From Nannocystis sp. (GTDB lineage Bacteria > Myxococcota_A > Polyangia > Nannocystales > Nannocystaceae), in contig NZ_JADJNN010000004.1 in assembly GCF_016714285.1 (NCBI RefSeq), forward strand, positions 518,456-582,455: a stretch of 64,000 nucleotides of DNA, read 5' to 3'. The translations under genes were made by a program, and so were the position numbers. The notes below the pieces were generated by a model, which saw nothing but the letters and a program-made list of their open reading frames with translations, ran no database searches and was not told the DNA's origin. Position 1 is the stretch's first letter. Every line of letters begins with the position of its first letter. Shown piece after piece: positions 14,462-25,200 of this stretch.

Positions 14462-14710
14462 ATTTTCTCGGCGCAAGGCGGGGCGCGGCAGGGACGCAGG
14501 CGGAGGGTCCCGGCGAGGTGGGCGCGCAGGCGCGTCAACTTATCGAAGCCGACCTCGTGTGCGAATGACAGGGTGAGCACGGAGCCGACGAGCGCCGAGC
14601 ACCCGCCTTGACGGGAGGCGCCGCCGTCGCGAGGGACCCTGCCCGGGCCCCGCCCGGCGTGGATCGCGTCCTCGCCCCGCGCTGCCCGGGCCCCGCCCAT
14701 GATCCTCCCG

Positions 14711-14755
14711 AGCCCAGCCCAGCCCAGCCCAGCCCAGCCCAGCCCAGCCCAGCCC
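14711..14755 (+). repeat. (AGCCC)9 microsatellite
   Basis: Nine perfect tandem AGCCC pentamers between the inverted-repeat element and the roadblock-like gene, about 100 bp upstream of that gene's start. A pentamer microsatellite in a leader region can change promoter or leader spacing, but nothing here shows that it does. Confidence 0.95.
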
Positions 14756-14853
14756 AGGAGGATCACGGACGGGGCCCCCCTGAGCTTTCGCCGCTTTCTT
14801 GGCGTGGGAGAAGGAAGGCGTTTATCCTACATCTCGCACACGGAGGAGAGACC

Positions 14854-15234
14854 ATGGAGGAACGACGTCAAGCACGCAGTGAGAACCCCTGGATGGCCGG
14901 CGACCTGTTTTTGCAGGCGGTGGCCGAGGACCATGGGCTCGATCATCTGACCCTGGCGACCCGCGAGGGCCTGTTGCTCTCGAGCACGGGCGACCAGCAC
15001 CTGAGCAACCGCCTGGCCGCGGTCGCGCCGGTGTTCGCGGAGGAGCCGGCGACCCTGCGCCCCGGCATGCTCGAGGATCTGGCCGAGGGCCAGCCGCTGC
15101 AGCTGTGGCGGGTGACGATCCGCGAGCGGACCTTCTACCTGATCGGGATCGGTTCGCCGACCGACATGCCGGAGTCGGTGCAGGGCGCGTTCGACCGCAT
15201 CTTCGCCCGACCGGCGCAGCGCGTCGCCAATTGA
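14854..15234 (+). CDS. Small roadblock/LC7-like protein
   Basis: 126 residues, no signal peptide or TM segment. The pattern DLFLQAVAEDHGLDHLTLATREGLLLSSTGD, then NRLAAVAPVFAEEP, then an LWRVTIRERTFYLIGIG strand, resembles roadblock/LC7 (MglB-like) proteins, which often regulate small GTPases in myxobacteria. The resemblance is by pattern only. The ATG at 14854 is preceded by ggaggaga at proper spacing, whereas upstream in-frame codons run through the pentamer repeat and inverted repeat and are not coding. No GTPase gene is adjacent. A strong terminator follows 16 bp after the stop. Confidence 0.72.
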   Translation: MEERRQARSENPWMAGDLFLQAVAEDHGLDHLTLATREGLLLSSTGDQHLSNRLAAVAPVFAEEPATLRPGMLEDLAEGQPLQLWRVTIRERTFYLIGIGSPTDMPESVQGAFDRIFARPAQRVAN

Positions 15235-15250
15235 TCGCGATCGTGATCGC

Positions 15251-15290
15251 AAAGCAGCCTCGCAGGTGTACGCCTGCGGGGCTTTCTTGT
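15251..15290 (+). terminator. Rho-independent terminator after the roadblock-like gene
   Basis: A GC-rich hairpin (cctcgcagg / cctgcgggg around a tgtacg loop) extended by flanking AAAGC/GCTTT pairing and followed by ctttcttgtt. It starts 16 bp after the stop codon at 15234 and ends before the next gene on the same strand. Confidence 0.75.
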
Positions 15291-15342
15291 TGTCAGGGTG
15301 CGCTGTAAGTCGGCCCGCGAGGGCGGCGTTTCGGTCGCTGCC

Positions 15343-16932
15343 ATGCTGACCCGCCGCCCTGCCCTGCCCCTCACCCTCCTCGTCCTCGCGCTGTCCGCCT
15401 GCGCCAAGCGTGCCGGGCACTACGACCACTCGACGCGCTCGATGGCGCCGGGCATGGCGGCGGCGTACGGGCCCACGGCGGCCCCGGACGCCAGCGGCGA
15501 GGGCTACGCGGCGATCGAGGAGAACGCGTTCAAGCAGGTCGCCGACGACGCGCGCTCGACCTTCTCGGTCGACGTCGACACCGCGGCGTACAGCAACGTG
15601 CGCCGCTTCCTCGAGGACGGCAGCTTGCCGCCGGCCGACGCGGTGCGCATCGAGGAGATGCTCAACTACTTCAGCTACGCGTACGCCGAGCCGCGCGGGC
15701 CGCAGCCCTTCGCGGTGCAGACGGAGGTCGCGGCCTGCCCGTGGAACGCGCAGGCGCGGCTGGTCCAGATCGGCGTGAAGGGCCGCACGATCGCCCCGGC
15801 CGCGGTGCCGCCGCGCAACCTCGTGTTCCTGCTCGACGTGTCGGGCAGCATGATGGCCGAGGACAAACTGCCGCTGCTCAAGCGCTCGCTGACGCTGCTC
15901 GTGGCCGAGCTGCGGCCCGAGGACAGCGTGGCGATCGTCGTGTATGCGGGGGCCTCGGGGGTGGTGCTGCCGCCGACGCGGGGCAGCGAGCGCGACGCGA
16001 TCGTGACGGCGCTGGGGCAGCTCGAGGCGGGCGGCTCGACCAACGGCGGGGCGGGCATCGAGCTGGCCTACGCGCTGGCGGCCCAGAGCTTCAAGGCCGG
16101 CGCGATCAACCGCGTGATCCTGGCGACCGACGGCGACTTCAACGTCGGGCCGAGCAGCCAGGGGGCGCTCGAGCGGCTGATCGAGGAGAAGCGCAAGAGC
16201 GGGGTGTTCCTGTCGGTGTTCGGCTTCGGCACCGGCAACCTGCAGGACCGGGCGATGGAGCTGCTGGCCGACAAGGGCAACGGCAACTACGCGTACATCG
16301 ACAGCTTGATGGAGGCGCGCAAGGTGCTGGTGGAGCAGGCCGGCGGCACGCTGGTGACGATCGCCAAGGACGTGAAGATCCAGGTCGAGTGGAACCCGGC
16401 GCGGGTCGGGGCCTACCGGCTGATCGGCTACGAGAACCGGGTCCTGGCCCACAGCGACTTCAACGACGACAAGAAGGACGCGGGGGAGATCGGGGCGGGG
16501 CACACGGTCACGGCGCTGTACGAGGTGCTGCCGCCGGGCGCAGCGGCGCCGGGCGTCGACCCGCTCAAGTATCAGCGGGCGGTGGCGACCCCGGCGGCGG
16601 CGAGCGACGAGCTGATGCAGGTCAAGCTGCGCTTCAAGCAGCCCGAGAGCGAGACCAGCGAGCTGCTGTCCTTCGCGGTCGCGGACCGCGGCAGCAGCCT
16701 CGATGCGGCCTCCAGCGACCTGCGCTTCGCGGCCGCGGTGGCGCTGTTCGGGATGAAGCTGCGGGGCTCGAAGTACGCCGGGACGCTCGGCTATTCGGCG
16801 GTGCGTGAGCTCGCCGCGGGGGCCCTCGGGGAGGATCCGAACGGGCACCGCCGCGGGATGCTGGCGCTGGTCGATCGCGCCGCGGCGCTCAGCGGTGAGG
16901 CGACTGGCGGGCCGGCGCTACGCGCCGAGTGA
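15343..16932 (+). CDS. YfbK-like von Willebrand factor A domain lipoprotein
   Basis: 529 residues with a lipoprotein signal (LTLLVLALSAC, Cys about 18). Domain order follows YfbK-family proteins: an N-terminal domain at about 60-150 (FSVDVDTAAYSNVRRFLEDG, VRIEEMLNYFSYAY), a vWA domain at about 155-340 with an intact MIDAS (DVSGS near 165, GGSTNGG, ATDGDFN), and the C-terminal DUF3520-type domain. vWA domains bind partners through a metal ion; the partner here is unknown. The ATG at 15343 is the one that gives the signal peptide; ORF codons from 15298 overlap the terminator region. The gene ends converging on the MYXO-CTERM gene, with a degenerate copy of that gene's end in between. Confidence 0.88.
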   Translation: MLTRRPALPLTLLVLALSACAKRAGHYDHSTRSMAPGMAAAYGPTAAPDASGEGYAAIEENAFKQVADDARSTFSVDVDTAAYSNVRRFLEDGSLPPADAVRIEEMLNYFSYAYAEPRGPQPFAVQTEVAACPWNAQARLVQIGVKGRTIAPAAVPPRNLVFLLDVSGSMMAEDKLPLLKRSLTLLVAELRPEDSVAIVVYAGASGVVLPPTRGSERDAIVTALGQLEAGGSTNGGAGIELAYALAAQSFKAGAINRVILATDGDFNVGPSSQGALERLIEEKRKSGVFLSVFGFGTGNLQDRAMELLADKGNGNYAYIDSLMEARKVLVEQAGGTLVTIAKDVKIQVEWNPARVGAYRLIGYENRVLAHSDFNDDKKDAGEIGAGHTVTALYEVLPPGAAAPGVDPLKYQRAVATPAAASDELMQVKLRFKQPESETSELLSFAVADRGSSLDAASSDLRFAAAVALFGMKLRGSKYAGTLGYSAVRELAAGALGEDPNGHRRGMLALVDRAAALSGEATGGPALRAE

Positions 16933-16990
16933 GTGCTCGTGGCGACGCAGACGCAGGAACATGGCGGCGAGCAGCGTGAGCGCGCCGCGT
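16921..16990 (-). repeat. Decayed copy of the adjacent MYXO-CTERM gene's 3' end
   Basis: Read on the minus strand this stretch encodes RGALTLLAAMFLRLRRHEHS, matching the C-terminal TM-plus-arginine tail of the neighbouring gene (LLMLLGAVLLRRRRR), without a stop in the right place. On the plus strand, gccgagtgagtgct is repeated at 16923 and again near 17022. It appears to be a tandem duplication of the gene's end that has since diverged, overlapping the last codons of the vWA gene. Confidence 0.65.
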
Positions 16991-17032
16991 GACTGCGCGG
17001 GCGCGGCGAGCAGGGAGCGCGCCGAGTGAGTG

Positions 17033-17542
17033 CTAGCGCCGACGCCGACGCAGGAGCACCGCGCCGAGCAGCATGAGCAGGCCGCCGCCGAGGCTGTTGT
17101 TGCGGTCGCTGCGGCAGGCGCAGCCGCCCTTGTCGTCGCCGGTGTTGCCGTCGCCGGTGCTGCCGCCCCCGCCGGTCTCGCCCGCCGTGGTCATCTGGCC
17201 CACGGAGGTCTCGCCTGCCGTGCCGCCGCTCTCGCCCGCCGTGCCGCCGCTCTCGCCCGCCGTGCCGCCGCCGCTCTCGCCCGCCGTGCCGCCGCTGGTG
17301 GTGACCGCCTCGGCGTTGACGCAGGTCAGGCAGGTCATCTGCGGGTCGCTGTCGCAGGGGAGGTTCTGGCAGGTGCCCGTGTAGAACTCGTCGATGGTGC
17401 TGACCTGGCACGCGGCGTCGACGGCGAGGCCGTCGCAGGCCATGTACTTGTCGGCGTCGGGGGGCACGTCCGCGTGGGCGACGGTCGGAGCGACCAGCGG
17501 GAGGACGAAGAGCGAGGAGATCAGGAGAGTTGCTAAACGCAT
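17033..17542 (-). CDS. Secreted protein with MYXO-CTERM-like sorting tail
   Basis: 169 residues. Signal peptide MRLATLLISSLFVLPLVAPTVAHA; a Cys-containing domain at about 25-90 (YMACDGLAVDAACQ, CQNLPCDSDPQMTCLTC); a Gly/Thr/Glu repeat (GGTAGES) at about 98-130; and a C-terminal signal of CAC motif, hydrophobic LLMLLGAVLL and RRRRR. That tripartite tail is characteristic of MYXO-CTERM proteins, which are processed and anchored at the myxobacterial cell surface. No function is recognisable for the Cys domain. The ATG at 17542 gives the signal peptide; the longer ORF to 18703 is out of frame with, and shadows, the CapB gene. Confidence 0.85.
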   Translation of the reverse strand: MRLATLLISSLFVLPLVAPTVAHADVPPDADKYMACDGLAVDAACQVSTIDEFYTGTCQNLPCDSDPQMTCLTCVNAEAVTTSGGTAGESGGGTAGESGGTAGESGGTAGETSVGQMTTAGETGGGGSTGDGNTGDDKGGCACRSDRNNSLGGGLLMLLGAVLLRRRRR

Positions 17543-17597
17543 GAAGCCGCGAGTGTAAGCGACGCGGCGATCCGGATTCCAGTCGCGGGTGCTGGTT

Positions 17598-21413
<3,816 letters not shown>

Positions 21414-21421
21414 CTGGCCCT

Positions 21422-22270
21422 TCAGACAGATCGCGCGGGTCCCCTTGCGGGCGCGGGTTCACATGGCCCTTCGGCCAGGTCGCCCACAGAGCCATCACCT
21501 GTCCTTCCAGACAGGTCGTGCGGCGCCCGCAGGATCGCCGCGCCCAGGCGCGAGCCCGCGGCCGGGGCGACCGCGACGAGCACCACCAGGGCGGCCGCCT
21601 GGACCCACGGGTGCTCGTCGGGGTCGTGCACGCGGGCGTCCATCGCCGTGGCGATCGCGGCGTCGGGGTCGGCCGGGCCGAGCGCCTCGCACACGCGCTG
21701 CAGGGCCGTGAGCGCCGCGAGGCGCAGGGTGAAGCGCGGGCGCCAGCCGGGCTGCGGCAGGGCCTGCGCGCACAGCAGCGCGGGCAGGCCGGCGCGGCGG
21801 AGGATCGGCCCGGCGCTCGGCTCACTGGCGAGGGCCGCCGGGGCGTTGCCGATCAGCGCGAGGGTCAGCTCGACCTGCGTCTCGAGCTCGTCGAGCTCGC
21901 CGGCGAAGCGCTCGCGGATCGCCTCGAGGTCGAGGTCGCGTCGCAGCGCCCGCAGGTCGCCGCGTCGACGCCCGCGCGGCTTGACCTCGCGGCGGATCGC
22001 CCGCGCGAGCGCCTGCCGGCGGCCGGCGGCGTCCGGGGCGGCGTGGACCTCGACCTCGATCGCGGCCAGGCGGCGCTGGGCCGCCGCGTGCTCGTCGCGC
22101 AGCCCGGCGACCACCCGCGGGGCGGCGGCCACCAGCCCGCCGAGCCCGGGCCTGGCGCCCGCCGCGGCCATGCGCCCGGCCAGCGCCGCGATCGCCGGCC
22201 CGCGCAGGCGCGCCGTCAGCGGGCTCTGCTGGGCCCGGATCGCGGCCGCGATCAGCTCCGTCTCGCTCAC
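21422..22270 (-). CDS. HEAT-repeat-like helical protein upstream of capB
   Basis: 282 residues, Ala/Leu/Arg-rich and all helical in pattern: repeated amphipathic pairs such as RLRGPAIAALAGRMAAAG and FTLRLAALTALQRVCEALG, like HEAT or armadillo repeats. No signal peptide. The GTG at 22270 overlaps the upstream stop in the 4-bp GTGA arrangement used throughout this operon, so I prefer it to a GTG at 22294. The C-terminus is hairpin-encoded (DLSGRTGDGSVGDLAEGP) and ends 8 bp before the CapB start codon. Since the first 250 residues of the CapB ORF are also HEAT-like, this is probably the N-terminal section of one HEAT-CapB protein split by a one-base error. Confidence 0.65.
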   Translation of the reverse strand: MSETELIAAAIRAQQSPLTARLRGPAIAALAGRMAAAGARPGLGGLVAAAPRVVAGLRDEHAAAQRRLAAIEVEVHAAPDAAGRRQALARAIRREVKPRGRRRGDLRALRRDLDLEAIRERFAGELDELETQVELTLALIGNAPAALASEPSAGPILRRAGLPALLCAQALPQPGWRPRFTLRLAALTALQRVCEALGPADPDAAIATAMDARVHDPDEHPWVQAAALVVLVAVAPAAGSRLGAAILRAPHDLSGRTGDGSVGDLAEGPCEPAPARGPARSV

Positions 22271-25200
22271 CGCGAGCCCCCCTCGCCGGTCCACAGGCGG
22301 TGCTCACGAACTGGCCGGAAGGACAGGTCCAGGGGGCCATAGTCTCGCAGCGCCCGACCGAACACCAGGTCGACGCGCAGCCAGGCCTGGAAGACGTTGC
22401 GTAGCGGGAACGGGGCGGCCGCGTAGAGCGTGTCGCTGGCCCCGAGGACCACGCGGGCGGCCTGCCCGGTCCAGATCGCCAGCCCGATCGCGGCGGCCAG
22501 GCGGCTCTGCACGAAGCTGCTGCGACGGTCCGCGTCGCGCAGGCGCAGCGAGGCCTCGTAGGTGAGCGCGAACTCCGGGACCACCCGACGGACCAGCGCC
22601 ACCGCCCCGAGCAGCCCGCCGCGCAGGTTCCACTGGTCGAGCCCGCGGAAGTCGGAGTTTGGCACGAGGTCGGTAGCGACGAACACGCGGGCGTCCTGCA
22701 GCGGCTGCCAGCGCGCCTCGAAGCCGGGCCGCAGGGCGAAGGGGTGGGCCGCCGCGTAGGGCGTGAAGATCTGCGGGTGCACCGGCGCGACAGCGGCCTG
22801 CGCCGGCGTCAGTGACACGTGGCGGTAGCTCAGGCCCAGCGAGGGCAGCACCTGCCAGCGCGGCGCGACCCAGGTCAGGCGGTCGACGTACAGCTCAGCC
22901 CCGGCTGTCCACGCCTGCCTGTCGGCGAAGGCCTGCGTGAGCCCGACCCCCGCGAGCCGCGTGCGCAGGCCGACCCGCGGGAACACGGCCTGCAGCGCCA
23001 GACCGCCGCCGCCGGCCGGAGCAGTGCCCTCGCGGGTGCGCAGCTCGGGCGTCGCGGCGATCCACAGCCGGCGCGCGAGCAACTCGCGGGCGTAGCCGAG
23101 GCGCGTGCGGGTGCCGGCGCGCGGGCGCAGGTCGTCGCTCTGCTCGAGGTCGTCGACCCCGCCGCGCAGCTCGGCCCAGACCGTGCCGAAGCGCCGCGGC
23201 AGCGGCGGCGAGGCGATCGGCGGCAACGCGGCCGGCGGCAGGCCGATCGGCGCGACGGTGTCGACCAGCAGGCCGAGATCGAGGGTGCGGATCGGCGGCC
23301 GCGGCACGGGCGTCGGCTCGCCGTCGAGGCGCTGCTGCAGGCGCACGAGCACCGCGCCGCTCGTTGGTTGCAGCAGCACGCGCTGCGGCCCGGCCTCGGG
23401 CAGGTTGAACAGCGCGCTGCGGGCCGCGCCGGCGCGGATCGTCCGCGAGCTCTCGACCTGGGCCCGCGGATCTTCCGCGGCCTCGACGGTGATCACGCCG
23501 CGCGGCACGAAGGGTCCGTCGCCCTCGGCGATCGACACCTGCACGGTGGTCGGCGCCGCCGGGCCGCCGCGGCCGATCAGCGCGCGGGCCTCGATCGCCA
23601 CCATGGTCGGCCCCAGCACCACGACCTCGGCCGGACTGCGGGCCCGGGCCACGCGCCAGCGCGTCGGTCGCAGGCTGCCGACCGGACCGAGCTCGTCGCG
23701 CAGGCGCACCGAGCACAGCTGGCCGCGGCTGGCCGCGTCGAGCCCGACCTCGAGGCGGTGACCACCCGCGGGCACCGCCTCGATCGCCGCGCCGCCGACC
23801 ACCTCGACCGCGACCGGCTCGTCGATCACGACGGCCCCGTCGAGCACCACCCGCACCCGCGGCGGACCTGCGCCCGCGAGGTCCGGGCGCACCGTCTGAC
23901 ACCACAGGTCGACCGCCAGCGGGCCCGCGGCCGCGCGCTGCAGCTCCAGCACCGTCGCGTAGCCCGGCCGCAGCAGGGTCGCGTCCTGCGGGTCCCACGG
24001 CGTCACCATCAGCGCCTGCCGCACCGCGGCGTTCGGGCTCGGCAAGCTCGGCAGGCGCGGGACCTGCAGCGCCTCGCTGCCCGCGTCGCGCTCGCTGCCG
24101 CCGACCCGCGACCACCGACTGCGGGTCGCCGCGACCGTCGCCAGCCGCTGCAGCGCCGGCGTGCGCACCAGCGGTTGCAGCGACAGCGCCAGCCCGTACG
24201 CCAGCCCCGCCCCGTCGGCCGTCGGCGCCTCGGCGTCGAGCACCGTGAGGTAGCTGCGCACGCCGCGAAGCCCGGCCTGCCACAGGCCCGCGCGCATCGC
24301 CAGCCGCGCCCACACCCGCGCCGCCGCGCCCGGCTGGGCCTGCGCGTCGAGCCAGCTGGCGCGCAGCGCCGCCGCGGCCACCAGCGCCCCGGACTCCGCG
24401 GACCACGAGCCTGTCCCTCCGGACAGCTCGCCCGCGCCGGCCGCTGCGGGCCCGCCGGGCGCGGTCTCCGGGCCTGTCCCTCTGGAGCTGTCCCGAGAGC
24501 CACTACCGCCTGTCCCTCCGGACCTGTCCCGAGAGCCATCACCGCCTGTCCCTCCGGACCTGTCCTCCGAGCCATCACCGCCTGTCCCCTCGGGGCTGTC
24601 CCGAGCGCCGTCCTTCCCGCCTGTCCCTCCGGACCTGTCCCCGGGGCCAGCCTCGGCGAGCCCGCGCCAGCGCGGCTCGCTGTCGAGGCCGAGGCGATCG
24701 AGCGCGCGCAGGCCCGCCGCCGGGCCGTCCGCGCGGGCCGCCGCGATCGCGGGCAAGAGCCGGTCGCGGCGCGCCCGATCGGGGCCGATCGCCGCGGCCA
24801 GGGCCGGCTCGACGAGCGCCGGACCCGGGATCGCGAGGTCGATGCTGTCGGGGGCGTCGAGCGCGTCGAGGCGCTCCGCCAGCGCGGTCGCCCGGACGGT
24901 CAGCGGCCGCGAGAGCGGCCCGCCCGCGGTCACCTCGCGCCAGTCGACCAGCGCGTAGCCAGGCTGGTCGAGGTCGAGGAGCAGCTCGGCGCGGTCGAGG
25001 CGCAGCCCGATGTCCGCGGGCGCCTGCACGATCGCCGCGCTGAGCTGCGCGAGCCGATCGATCGGCAGCTCGTCGCGCGCCCGCGAGGCGGACGTCGCCG
25101 CCGGCTCGTCGTCGCCGCGGGTCGCCCGGATCGACGCCGCGATCGCCAGCTGCGGCGCACCCTCGGCGACGCGCACCCGCAGCGTGCGCGTGTCCGGGCC

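Larger units (their letters stand above)
14012..14680. mobile_element. Non-coding element with 65-bp terminal inverted repeats (MITE-like)
   Basis: A left repeat (14012-14076) and right repeat (14617-14680) are inverted copies of each other with only about three differences (core gggtccctcgcgacggcgg). Between them lie a G16 tract, the six-unit hairpin array and a further 150 bp with no gene I can support. Left- and right-inner segments also share gcgaatgac. Long near-identical inverted repeats around a gene-less core fit a miniature transposable element or large hairpin-forming cassette, but no target-site duplication or transposase was found. The element lies between ung and the roadblock-like gene. 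Confidence 0.6.

Noticed and set aside
14711..14755. Coding use of the AGCCC repeat as the N-terminus of the roadblock-like protein
   Set aside because: The pentamer is not a multiple of three, and the downstream ATG at 14854 has a proper ribosome site.
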